Shown here: positions 1 through 7,467 of the stretch, in pieces
Position numbering within the stretch: position 1 is the stretch's first letter
Layout of the letters: each line of letters starts with the position of its first letter
Assembly (NCBI GenBank): GCA_038233815.1
Contig: JBBSVE010000036.1
Coordinates: 1 to 25,504 of the forward strand
Length of the DNA stretch: 25,504 bases
Direction: 5' to 3'
Origin: JBBSVE01 sp038233815
GTDB lineage: Bacteria > Pseudomonadota > Alphaproteobacteria > Rhodobacterales > Rhodobacteraceae
The notes under the pieces: generated by a model
Told to the model about the DNA's origin: nothing
The model's database searches: none
The model's input: only the letters and a program-made list of their open reading frames with translations
Position numbers and translations under genes: made by a program

Positions 1-1
1 C

Positions 2-1366
2 TGCGCGAAGGCTGACGACGGATCGGTCTACGACCGCTTCCGGGGCCGCATCATCTTTCCGATCCGCGACGCGCGCGGCCGGGCGATCAGCTTTGGCGGT
101 CGCAGCCTCGATCCCAACGCACGCGCGAAATACCTCAACGGGCCGGAGACGGAGCTGTTCGACAAGGGCCGCACGCTCTTCAACCTCGCCCGCGCGCGGG
201 AGGCGGCGGGCAAGGGTGCAGCGCTGATCCTCGCCGAAGGCTACATGGACGTGATCGCGCTGTCGGAGGCGGGCTTTGCCGGCGCGGTGGCCCCGCTTGG
301 CACCGCGGTTACGGAGGATCAGCTGCGCCTTGCGTGGCGCACCCATGCCGAGCCGGTGGTGGCGCTCGACGGCGATGCGGCGGGCTTGCGCGCGGCGCTC
401 CGGGTGGTCGATCTGGCGCTGCCGCTGATCGAGGCCGGGCAGGGCCTGCGGTTCGCGACCCTGCCCGCGGGCCTCGACCCTGATGACCTTCTGAAAGCGA
501 AGGGCGCGGGGGCGATGCAGGCGGTGCTCGATCAGGCGCGCCCGATGGTCGATCTGTTGTGGCAGCGCGAAACGGAAGGGCAGGACGTCGACAGCCCGGA
601 GCGCAAGGCCCGGCTCGACAAGGCCCTGCGAGAGGCGATCGGGCGGATCCGTGACCCCTCGATCCGGGGCCATTACGGCGAGGAGATCAAGCGCCTGCGC
701 TGGGCCTTGTTCCGGCAGGGCCCGCGCCCCGCTGCCCGGCGCCCGGGCGTTCCGGGGCAACGCTGGCAACCGCCCCCCGCCCCGGCGAGCGTCGGGGCAC
801 GGTCCTCGGTGCTGGCGCTGGACGGTGGCGAGGAGAATCTGCTGGAGCAGGTGCTGCTCGCGACGCTGGTGGTGCATCCGGGGCTGATCCTGTCCTTCGA
901 GGCGGCGCTCGAGTCGCTGCACTTTGCGGACCCCGACCTCGACCGGTTGCGCGACGCGCTGCTGCATCTGGCCCACGATCCCGAACCGGCCCCGCTTGGT
1001 GAAAAAATACGCGCCACGCAACGCGCGGCCGTTGAAATGCTTTTTAGCCAGAGCCATGTCACATCCGCACCACCGGTCCGCAACGAGGGCGACGCCGACC
1101 TTGCCCGCATGTGCGTGGCCGAGGGTCTGGCCAAGCTCGACGCGCGGCGCGGGGCGGTCCGGGAGATCGAGGATGCGGTGCAGGACATGGCCGGTCTGGT
1201 GGACGAGGGTCTGACATGGCGGCTCAGTCAGGCGACCCGCGCCCTGCACCGGGCCGAGAAGTCGACCCTCGAGGATGCCACGACGATGGGAGAAGATCGT
1301 GCCGCCCTTTCAAAATACCTGCAAAGCCTGATAGACGGCCAAATCTGGGTCAAGACGCGACGCTGA
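2..1366 (+). CDS. dnaG: DNA primase DnaG, C-terminal part (5' end outside window)
   Basis: Synthesises RNA primers for DNA replication with the DnaB helicase. The reading frame is open from base 2, and the first in-frame ATG (245) lies inside the protein, so the gene enters from the left; 454 codons are visible. The upstream part reads a DnaG core with VYDRFRGRIIFPI and the KYLNGPET segment. The TOPRIM acid is in AEGYMDVIAL (about base 239) and the second TOPRIM motif DGDAAG is at about 368. The zinc-binding N-terminus is missing only because of the window edge. The tail (about 780-1366) is the variable helicase-interaction part, with a Pro/Arg-rich linker near 710-790. rpoD follows 118 bp downstream on the same strand, the common dnaG-rpoD arrangement. 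The family assignment is very secure. Confidence 0.97.
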   Translation, partial: CAKADDGSVYDRFRGRIIFPIRDARGRAISFGGRSLDPNARAKYLNGPETELFDKGRTLFNLARAREAAGKGAALILAEGYMDVIALSEAGFAGAVAPLGTAVTEDQLRLAWRTHAEPVVALDGDAAGLRAALRVVDLALPLIEAGQGLRFATLPAGLDPDDLLKAKGAGAMQAVLDQARPMVDLLWQRETEGQDVDSPERKARLDKALREAIGRIRDPSIRGHYGEEIKRLRWALFRQGPRPAARRPGVPGQRWQPPPAPASVGARSSVLALDGGEENLLEQVLLATLVVHPGLILSFEAALESLHFADPDLDRLRDALLHLAHDPEPAPLGEKIRATQRAAVEMLFSQSHVTSAPPVRNEGDADLARMCVAEGLAKLDARRGAVREIEDAVQDMAGLVDEGLTWRLSQATRALHRAEKSTLEDATTMGEDRAALSKYLQSLIDGQIWVKTRR

Positions 1367-1383
1367 CACTCTACCTTAACGCC

Positions 1384-1423
1384 TGATTCGGGCTAATGAT
1401 TCGAAACCGGGCGCGGTGATTCG
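1384..1423. repeat. Three direct copies of TGATTCG in the dnaG-rpoD gap
   Basis: TGATTCG occurs at 1384-1390, 1397-1403 and 1417-1423, all on the plus strand, 61-101 bp before the rpoD start. No clear -35/-10 pair was recognised in this 118-bp gap. The repeats could be a protein-binding site in the rpoD control region, but that is inference only. Confidence 0.45.
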
Positions 1424-1484
1424 GCGCCGACCCCTCCCAACGCGCCGTGATCCGGTGCCAACGTCCGCCTCAGAAGGAGCATCC

Positions 1485-3470
1485 ATGGCAGCCAAGGATA
1501 CCGTCGAAGACGTCAAGCCGGAGGAGGCCGAGGCCGATACCTCGCTTGATATGTCACAGGCTGCCGTCAAGAAGATGATCGCCGAGGCGCGTGAGCGTGG
1601 CTACATCACCTACGACCAGCTCAACACCGTCCTGCCGCCGGAACAGGTGTCCTCCGACCAGATCGAGGACGTGATGTCGATGCTCTCCGAAATGGGCATT
1701 CAGGTCACCGAAGAGGAGGAGATGGAGGAGAGCACGCCTGCGGGCGGGCTGGTGGAGACCTCCGGCTCGCGCGAGGTGGCACTGTCGGGCGCCTCGTCCG
1801 AAACGCTGGACCGGACCGACGACCCCGTGCGGATGTATCTGCGCGAGATGGGCGCGGTTGAACTGCTGTCGCGCGAGGGCGAGATCGCCATCGCCAAGCG
1901 GATCGAGGCCGGGCGCAACACGATGATCCTCGGGCTGTGCGAAAGCCCGCTGACCTTTCAGGCAATCACGATCTGGCGCGACGAGCTTCTATCCGAGGAC
2001 ATCCTGCTGCGCGACGTGATCGATCTGGAGACGACCTTCGGCCGCTCGCTTGACGGCGACGACGAATTGGTGGGCGACGCGGGCGCGAACGCCGACGGTC
2101 CGGCGGCCGCACCGGGGGCGGGCACCGCGCAGGAACTCGACGCCGACGGCAACCCGCTCGCGGCTGGTGACGACGACGACGATGACGACGAAGCCTCCAA
2201 CATGTCGCTGGCCGCGATGGAGGCGGCACTGAAGCCGCGCGTGCTGGAAACGCTCGACGTGATCGCGCACCACTACACCCGGCTTTCGGACATGCAGGAC
2301 CAGCGCATGTCGGCCACGATGAACAAGTCCGACCGCTTCTCCACCGGCGAGGAGGCGGCCTACCAGACCCTGCGCTCCGAGATCGTGCTGCTGGTCAACG
2401 AGCTGCATCTGCACAACAACCGGATCGAGGCGCTGATCGACCAGCTCTACGGCATCAACCGACGGATCATGTCGATCAACTCCGGCATGGTGAAGCTCGC
2501 CGATCAGGCCCGCATCAACCGGCGCGAGTTCATCGACGAATATCAGGGCTACGAGCTGGACCCCACCTGGGCCGAGCGGATGGAAGCCAAGGACGGGCGC
2601 GGCTGGCAGGCGCTGATGGAGAAGAGCCGCGACAAGGTGGCCGAGTTGCGCGGCGAGATGGCGCAGGTCGGCCAGTATGTCGGTGTCGACATCTCTGAGT
2701 TCCGCCGCATCGTCAATCAGGTCCAGAAGGGCGAGAAGGAGGCGCGGCAGGCCAAGAAGGAGATGGTCGAGGCCAACCTCCGGCTCGTGATCTCCATCGC
2801 CAAGAAATACACCAACCGTGGGCTGCAGTTCCTCGATCTCATTCAGGAGGGCAATATCGGCCTGATGAAGGCCGTGGACAAATTCGAATACCGGCGCGGC
2901 TACAAGTTCTCCACCTACGCGACATGGTGGATCCGGCAGGCGATCACACGGTCCATCGCCGATCAGGCGCGCACGATCCGCATCCCGGTCCACATGATCG
3001 AGACGATCAACAAGTTGGTGCGCACCGGGCGCCAGATGCTGCACGAGATCGGCCGCGAGCCGACGCCGGAAGAGCTGGCCGAAAAGCTGCAGATGCCGCT
3101 GGAAAAGGTCCGCAAGGTGATGAAGATCGCCAAGGAACCGATCAGCCTCGAGACCCCGATCGGCGACGAGGAGGACAGCCAGCTCGGCGATTTCATCGAG
3201 GACAAGAACGCGGTCCTGCCGCTCGACAGCGCCATTCAGGAGAACCTGAAGGAGACGACGACGCGGGTTCTGGCCTCGCTCACTCCGCGCGAGGAGCGGG
3301 TTTTGCGGATGCGCTTCGGGATTGGCATGAACACCGATCACACGCTGGAGGAGGTGGGCCAGCAGTTCTCCGTCACCCGCGAACGCATCCGGCAGATCGA
3401 GGCGAAGGCGCTCCGCAAGCTGAAGCATCCGAGCCGGTCGCGGAAGTTGCGGAGTTTTCTGGACCAGTGA
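1485..3470 (+). CDS. rpoD: RNA polymerase primary sigma factor RpoD (sigma-70)
   Basis: Directs RNA polymerase to housekeeping promoters. The frame is open further upstream (GTG 1416), but the ATG at 1485 is preceded by AGAAGGAG at a good distance and starts MAAKDTVED, giving 661 residues. Region 1.1 lies near the N-terminus, and region 1.2 is around residue 113 (DPVRMYLREMG). A long non-conserved insert contains an acidic run of seven Asp (about residues 229-235). Region 2 begins near residue 426 (ANLRLVISIAKKY, then GNIGLMKAVDKFEYRRG and FSTYATWWIRQAI), followed by region 3 and region 4 with VTRERIRQIEAKALRKLKH close to the C-terminus. It follows dnaG directly. The complete set of regions makes this the primary rather than an alternative sigma factor. 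Confidence 0.98.
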   Translation: MAAKDTVEDVKPEEAEADTSLDMSQAAVKKMIAEARERGYITYDQLNTVLPPEQVSSDQIEDVMSMLSEMGIQVTEEEEMEESTPAGGLVETSGSREVALSGASSETLDRTDDPVRMYLREMGAVELLSREGEIAIAKRIEAGRNTMILGLCESPLTFQAITIWRDELLSEDILLRDVIDLETTFGRSLDGDDELVGDAGANADGPAAAPGAGTAQELDADGNPLAAGDDDDDDDEASNMSLAAMEAALKPRVLETLDVIAHHYTRLSDMQDQRMSATMNKSDRFSTGEEAAYQTLRSEIVLLVNELHLHNNRIEALIDQLYGINRRIMSINSGMVKLADQARINRREFIDEYQGYELDPTWAERMEAKDGRGWQALMEKSRDKVAELRGEMAQVGQYVGVDISEFRRIVNQVQKGEKEARQAKKEMVEANLRLVISIAKKYTNRGLQFLDLIQEGNIGLMKAVDKFEYRRGYKFSTYATWWIRQAITRSIADQARTIRIPVHMIETINKLVRTGRQMLHEIGREPTPEELAEKLQMPLEKVRKVMKIAKEPISLETPIGDEEDSQLGDFIEDKNAVLPLDSAIQENLKETTTRVLASLTPREERVLRMRFGIGMNTDHTLEEVGQQFSVTRERIRQIEAKALRKLKHPSRSRKLRSFLDQ

Positions 3471-3478
3471 GAGGATCG

Positions 3479-3502
3479 GGCCGGACCGATGTGGGGCCGG
3501 CC
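3479..3502 (+). terminator. Possible hairpin after rpoD (no T-tract)
   Basis: GGCCGG (3479-3484) can pair with CCGGCC (3497-3502) around a 12-base loop, 9 bp after the rpoD stop. No run of T follows it, so it is at best a weak or Rho-assisted terminator, and in such GC-rich DNA it may be chance. Confidence 0.25.
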
Positions 3503-3586
3503 TCGCATGGATTTGATCCAAGAGAGCGCGACGGCAGCCCATCTCCGCCTAGATCGATGGGTGGACCCCGCAATCAGGAGGCTTTC

Positions 3587-3991
3587 ATGCGCATCCTTTC
3601 GCTCGCTCTCGTGTCGGCCTTGGCCCTTGCTGCCCCGGCACATGCCTTCGATCCGGCGCGATCTTTCGTCGCGTCGAACGGACTGCGGGTCTATCCGACG
3701 GGACCGGGCGCATTCACCGTGCCTTACCAGAACGCCGATCACGCCACCGACTATCTTTGCGCCGCCGGTGATTTCGTGATGCGGGGTCTCGGCATGGGCA
3801 ACAGGACGCGGATCTACCGGAAGTCCCCGGCCCCCCGCAAACCCGGAAAAGGGATCGTCTTTTCCCTCAACCGTGCGGAGGCGGTCCGGCTCGGGATCGT
3901 CACCTCGTTCGGCGGAAACAAGGATCCCGGCATTTCTGCCGGTGCTGCGGGTGGCAATTACTGCAATATGATGCGGCTGTTCCCGGATTGA
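3587..3991 (+). CDS. Small secreted protein of unknown function
   Basis: Encodes 134 residues. The ATG at 3587 follows a strong CAGGAGG (spacing 6) and opens a clear Sec signal peptide, MRILSLALVSALALAAPAHA, with probable signal peptidase I cleavage after AHA (about residue 20). The mature protein of about 114 residues has two cysteines (LCAAGDF and NYCNMM) that could form a disulfide in the periplasm, and a basic stretch KSPAPRKPGKG. I do not recognise a named domain. The composition (FVASNGLRVYPTGPGAF, then PYQNADHATDYLCAAGDFV) resembles short exported proteins seen in Rhodobacteraceae, but this is an impression only. It ends with TTGA that overlaps the start of the next gene, so the two are probably co-transcribed. 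Confidence 0.8.
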   Translation: MRILSLALVSALALAAPAHAFDPARSFVASNGLRVYPTGPGAFTVPYQNADHATDYLCAAGDFVMRGLGMGNRTRIYRKSPAPRKPGKGIVFSLNRAEAVRLGIVTSFGGNKDPGISAGAAGGNYCNMMRLFPD

Positions 3992-4413
3992 CCCGGCCCG
4001 TGCATATCACGCTCAAAGTGGAGACGACCGGACAAGGCCTTTACGAAGTTACGCCGCGCGTTGTGGAATGGCTGATCGGGGGGCCGGAGGAGGGGCTTTT
4101 GACCCTGTATATCCGCCACACCTCCGCCAGCCTCCTGATCCAGGAAAATGCAGACCCGGATGTGACGGCCGATCTGGCGGCGTTCTTGCGCCGCCTCGTG
4201 CCCTCGGGGGACGATCCCACGATGGCGTGGCTGACCCATACGTATGAGGGGCCCGACGACATGCCGGGTCACATCAAGGCGGCGCTTCTGCCCACGAGCG
4301 TGCAGATCCCGGTCGTGGGCGGGCGCATGGTTTTGGGCCAGTGGCAGGGCATCTACCTTGTTGAGCACCGTGATGCCCGCCATCAGCGTGACATTTTTGC
4401 GATGCTCAGCTGA
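3988..4413 (+). CDS. YjbQ/UPF0047 family protein
   Basis: Belongs to the YjbQ (secondary thiamine-phosphate synthase enzyme / UPF0047) family of small cytosolic proteins; E. coli YjbQ has weak thiamine-phosphate synthase activity, and the physiological role is not settled. The full-length domain of about 141 residues is visible: LTLYIRHTSASLLIQENADPDV with the conserved His-Thr-Ser-Ala segment, and the C-terminal GRMVLGQWQGIYLVEHRD typical of the family. The frame offers a TTG start at 3988 that overlaps the stop of the upstream gene, or a GTG at 4000 giving VHITLKVET; I cannot decide between them from a Shine-Dalgarno site. No ATG is suitably placed. It converges with the dienelactone-hydrolase gene. 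Confidence 0.9.
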   Translation: MTRPVHITLKVETTGQGLYEVTPRVVEWLIGGPEEGLLTLYIRHTSASLLIQENADPDVTADLAAFLRRLVPSGDDPTMAWLTHTYEGPDDMPGHIKAALLPTSVQIPVVGGRMVLGQWQGIYLVEHRDARHQRDIFAMLS

Positions 4414-4460
4414 GAAATGAGGTGAAGGGTTCGTCTCGACCCATCACCAGGTATCGTAAC

Positions 4461-5348
4461 TCACGCCTCCAGCTTCTCCCGGAAGAACTCGACAGTGCGT
4501 CCCCACGCGAGGTCTGCGGCAGGCTCATCGTAGCGCGGGGTCGAATCGTTGTGAAAGCCGTGGTTCACGTCCTTGTAAATGAACGCCTGATAGGTCCTGC
4601 CCGCCGCTTTCAGCGCCGCCTCATAGGTCGGCCAGCCGGAGGTTATGCGGTCGTCCAGACCCGCATAATGCAACATCAGAGGCGCCTCGATCTTCGGCAC
4701 GTCTGCCGCATCGGGCTGACGGCCATAGAAAGGCACCGCCGCCGCAAGCTCAGGGTAGGCGATCGCCGCCGCATTCGCGACCCCGCCGCCATAGCAAAAG
4801 CCGGTGATGCCGACCTTTCCAGTGCCGTCCTTGTGCGCCATCATGTATTCGACGGCCGCGAAGAAATCGTTCATCAGCTTTTCGGGATCGACCTTGGATT
4901 GCAGGGCCTTCCCGTCCTCGTCATTGCCCGGATAGCCCCCGACGGAGGTGAGCCCGTCCGGCGCCAGGGCGATGAACCCCTCCTTTGCCAGCCGCCGCGC
5001 CACATCCTCGATGTAGGGATTGAGCCCCCGGTTCTCGTGGACCACGACGACGGACGCGCGCTTTCCGCCGTCCTTCGCAGGCCGCACCAGATAGGCGCGC
5101 ACCTCTCCATGGCCTTTCGGCGACGGATAGGTGATGTAGTCCGCGACGATATCCGGGTCGTTGAAGGACACCTGTTCCGCCAGCGCATAGTTCGGACTCA
5201 TCATTCCCAGCACCGCCGTCGCGCCGAGCCCCCCGGACCACGCGCCTGCCCGTTCCATGAACTGGCGCTTGGTGATCTGGCCGTGGGCGTAGAAATCATA
5301 GAGTTCCAGCAGTTCCGGCGCGAAGTCTCTGGCGGTCAGTCGGGTCAT
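4461..5348 (-). CDS. Dienelactone hydrolase family protein
   Basis: An alpha/beta-hydrolase of the dienelactone hydrolase (carboxymethylenebutenolidase) family, 295 residues. The catalytic triad is visible: nucleophile Cys185 in GFCYGGG, Asp232/233 in AGLDDRI and His263 in VNHGFHN; VVHENRGLN (Glu105) matches the active-site glutamate region. The start at 5348 is chosen because GAGAGGAGG lies 5 bases upstream; an ATG at 5366 in the same frame would sit before that site and is rejected. The N-terminal extension of about 60 residues (ITKRQFMERAGA followed by a small hydrophobic stretch to about residue 50) looks like a Tat-type leader with KR instead of RR, so the enzyme may be exported or may carry a decayed leader. 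The substrate is unknown. It is divergent from nrdR. Confidence 0.92.
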   Translation of the reverse strand: MTRLTARDFAPELLELYDFYAHGQITKRQFMERAGAWSGGLGATAVLGMMSPNYALAEQVSFNDPDIVADYITYPSPKGHGEVRAYLVRPAKDGGKRASVVVVHENRGLNPYIEDVARRLAKEGFIALAPDGLTSVGGYPGNDEDGKALQSKVDPEKLMNDFFAAVEYMMAHKDGTGKVGITGFCYGGGVANAAAIAYPELAAAVPFYGRQPDAADVPKIEAPLMLHYAGLDDRITSGWPTYEAALKAAGRTYQAFIYKDVNHGFHNDSTPRYDEPAADLAWGRTVEFFREKLEA

Positions 5349-5443
5349 GGTGGCCTCCTCTCGCATGATGGTGGCGAAACGCTAGCACGGACGGCCGCGC
5401 ACGTCACATGACGCGCGCGTGAGTCCGCCACGCCACAGTGCGC

Positions 5444-5462
5444 AGGCCCATATCTTGGGCCT
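5444..5462. promoter_or_regulatory. Perfect inverted repeat in the divergent dlh/nrdR control region
   Basis: AGGCCCA (5444-5450), spacer TATCT, TGGGCCT (5456-5462): a perfect 7-bp palindrome with a 5-base centre, lying about midway between the divergent starts at 5348 and 5571. A second, shorter palindrome, CGGGG-5-CCCCG, is at 5517-5531. The rest of the 222-bp gap shows no clear promoter boxes. It could be an operator or a short hairpin; the function is inferred. Confidence 0.4.
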
Positions 5463-5570
5463 CGCGGAAGGGGCTACTCAACGCCTCGCCATTCCCCTAG
5501 GGTCTCGCGGCAATGACGGGGGACAACCCCGCGTGCGAGGCAGTGGACAGGATTGAAGGGAACCCAGCCG

Positions 5571-6038
5571 ATGCGCTGCCCATTCTGCGGAAACATCGAC
5601 ACCCAGGTGAAGGACAGCCGCCCGGCAGAGGATCACGTCTCGATCCGGCGCCGTCGCTTCTGCCCGGCCTGCGGCGGCCGCTTCACAACCTATGAGCGGG
5701 TGCAGCTGCGCGACCTCGTGGTTATCAAATCCTCCGGCAAGCGGGAGGATTTCGATCGCACGAAGCTGGAACGCTCGATCCGTATCGCGCTTCAGAAACG
5801 TCCCATCGATCCCGAGCGGATCGACCAGATGATCTCCGGCATCGTGCGCAGGCTGGAGTCGCTGGGCGAGACCGACATCTCCTCCAAGGTGATCGGGGAG
5901 ATTGTGATGGAGAGCCTGAGCCGGATCGACACCGTGGCCTATGTTCGGTTCGCGAGCGTCTACAAGAACTTTCAGGCCGCCGACGATTTCGACAAGTTCG
6001 TGTCCGAGCTTCGCCCCATGGCCCCGCCCGAGGAATGA
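5571..6038 (+). CDS. nrdR: Transcriptional repressor NrdR
   Basis: A nucleotide-sensing repressor of ribonucleotide reductase genes, 155 residues. The N-terminal zinc ribbon has four cysteines, Cys3/Cys6 (MRCPFCGN) and Cys31/Cys34 (RFCPACGGRFTTYERV), followed by the ATP-cone domain from about residue 46 (VIKSSGKREDFDRTKLERSI through DTVAYVRFASVYKNF). The length is normal for the family. The ATG at 5571 gives the canonical N-terminus and has GAAGGG about 10 bases upstream; an earlier TTG at 5553 is not needed. The stop overlaps the ribD start in ATGA, so it is the first gene of an operon with ribD. In many bacteria nrdR lies next to ribD, consistent with this call. Confidence 0.97.
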   Translation: MRCPFCGNIDTQVKDSRPAEDHVSIRRRRFCPACGGRFTTYERVQLRDLVVIKSSGKREDFDRTKLERSIRIALQKRPIDPERIDQMISGIVRRLESLGETDISSKVIGEIVMESLSRIDTVAYVRFASVYKNFQAADDFDKFVSELRPMAPPEE

Positions 6039-7150
6039 CAGACGACGACGCCCACATGGCTCACGCGCTGCATCTGGCGGGGCGGGGGTTGGGGCGGGTC
6101 TGGCCGAACCCTGCGGTGGGCTGCGTGATTGTGCGGGGCGGCCGCGTGGTCGGGCGGGGCTGGACCCAGCCCGGCGGGCGACCCCATGCAGAGACCCGCG
6201 CGCTGGATCAGGCGGGGGAGGCCGCGCGCGGGGCCACGGCTTATGTGACGCTGGAGCCGTGTGCCCACCAAGGCGTGACGCCGCCCTGTGCGGCGGCACT
6301 GGTCGCGGCGGGCATCGCGCGGGTCGTGACGGCGCTGACCGACCCCGATCCGCGCGTGTCGGGGCGGGGTCACACGATGCTGCGGGACGCCGGAGTTGCG
6401 ATCACGGAAGGCGTTGGGGCGAGGCCTGCGCGGCTTCTGAACCGGGGGTTCCTGAAGCGGGTAACGGAGGGCCTGCCGCTGGTCACGCTGAAGCTCGCCA
6501 CCTCGCTCGACGGCCGGATCGCGACCGGGGCGGGAGAGAGCCGTTGGATCACGGGGCCGGAGGCGCGCCGCGCAGTGCATCTGATGCGGATGCGCCACGA
6601 TGCGGTGATGGTGGGCTCCGGTACGGCGCTGGCCGACGATCCCGACCTGAGCGTGCGCGACCTCGGTGCGACCCATCAGCCCGTGCGGATCGTGGTGGAC
6701 GGCGGGCTTCGCCATCGGCCGGAAGGCCGCCTTGGCCAGACCGCACGCGCGGTGCCGGTGTGGTTGTGTCACGGGCCGGACGTGTCCCCCGCGCGGATCG
6801 CGGACTGGCAGGCGACGGGGGCGGAGACGCTTGCATGTCCGCGGGCCGGGGATCGCCTCGATCTGACGGCGGTGTTGGGGGGGCTTGCGGCGCGCGGCCT
6901 CACGCGCATCCTGTGCGAGGGGGGGGCGGGGCTTGCCGCTGCACTGGTGCGCGGGGGGCTGGTCGATGAGCTTGCGCTTTTCTCGGGCGGCGTGCTGATC
7001 GGCGACGAGGGGCGGGGGGCACTGGGTCTGCTCGGCCTCGGCGCCCTCGCCGATGCGCCCCGCCTGCGGCTCTGCGATACGCGCGCCATCGGCTGCGACA
7101 TGCTCAGCGTCTGGCGCATTTCTGACATGGACAGGACGGAGACCCCATGA
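6035..7150 (+). CDS. ribD: Bifunctional riboflavin biosynthesis protein RibD (deaminase/reductase)
   Basis: Carries out the second and third steps of riboflavin synthesis: deamination of the pyrimidine product of GTP cyclohydrolase II, then NADPH-dependent ribosyl reduction. It has 371 residues. The N-terminal zinc deaminase has the motifs His51-Ala-Glu53 (PHAETRAL) and Cys76...Cys85 (EPCAHQGVTPPC). The C-terminal reductase domain starts near residue 145 with LVTLKLATSLDGRIAT and includes the RILCEGGAGLAAAL segment. It begins inside the nrdR stop (ATGA at 6035) and ends in another ATGA that begins the next gene, showing translational coupling of three genes. Both enzymatic motifs appear intact. 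Confidence 0.97.
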   Translation: MTDDDAHMAHALHLAGRGLGRVWPNPAVGCVIVRGGRVVGRGWTQPGGRPHAETRALDQAGEAARGATAYVTLEPCAHQGVTPPCAAALVAAGIARVVTALTDPDPRVSGRGHTMLRDAGVAITEGVGARPARLLNRGFLKRVTEGLPLVTLKLATSLDGRIATGAGESRWITGPEARRAVHLMRMRHDAVMVGSGTALADDPDLSVRDLGATHQPVRIVVDGGLRHRPEGRLGQTARAVPVWLCHGPDVSPARIADWQATGAETLACPRAGDRLDLTAVLGGLAARGLTRILCEGGAGLAAALVRGGLVDELALFSGGVLIGDEGRGALGLLGLGALADAPRLRLCDTRAIGCDMLSVWRISDMDRTETP

Positions 7151-7467
7151 CCCACGACTATGACGCGCAGCGTGCCGAGACCTTCGCCACCTTCGACGAG
7201 ATCGGGCGCATCGACGATCTGCCAAAGCGGGCGGAGGTCAATTTCCTGTTCCTCGCCGACGATCTCGACCCGCCGTTCGAGAAGGCGGGAAAACTGTTAC
7301 AAAACAAGGGATTTCGAACCGAGGTTGATGCAGAGGGTGAGACGCTCGAAGCCCGCATCGGCCCGGTGGAGGTTAGCGCCGAGGCGATCTGGGACTATGA
7401 ACGGCAGGCGACCGAGCTCGTCCTGCCCCTCGGGTTCGAGCCGGACGGCTGGGAGATCGTGGAATGA
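7147..7467 (+). CDS. Ribonuclease E inhibitor RraB family protein
   Basis: A 106-residue acidic protein resembling the RraB family (regulator of ribonuclease E activity B): an alpha/beta domain with VNFLFLADDLDPPFEKAGKLLQNKGF, then a strand pair, and WDYERQATELVLPLGFEPDGWE near the C-terminus. In E. coli RraB binds RNase E and changes its mRNA substrates; whether this homologue does so is inferred. The start overlaps the ribD stop (ATGA), with GGACGGAGA upstream, so it is the last gene of the nrdR-ribD operon. It ends directly against the guanine deaminase gene on the other strand, with no base between the two stop codons. Confidence 0.85.
   Translation: MTHDYDAQRAETFATFDEIGRIDDLPKRAEVNFLFLADDLDPPFEKAGKLLQNKGFRTEVDAEGETLEARIGPVEVSAEAIWDYERQATELVLPLGFEPDGWEIVE

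Noticed and set aside
1989..3542. 517-codon open frame on the minus strand opposite rpoD
   Set aside because: Antisense to a clear sigma factor; its Leu/His/Arg-rich composition is typical of a GC-driven shadow frame, with no recognisable domain.
4422..5411. 329-codon plus-strand open frame opposite the dienelactone hydrolase
   Set aside because: Antisense to an enzyme with an intact catalytic triad and a strong ribosome site.
5972..7225. 417-codon minus-strand open frame opposite ribD
   Set aside because: Shadow of ribD; composition dominated by Arg, His and Pro.
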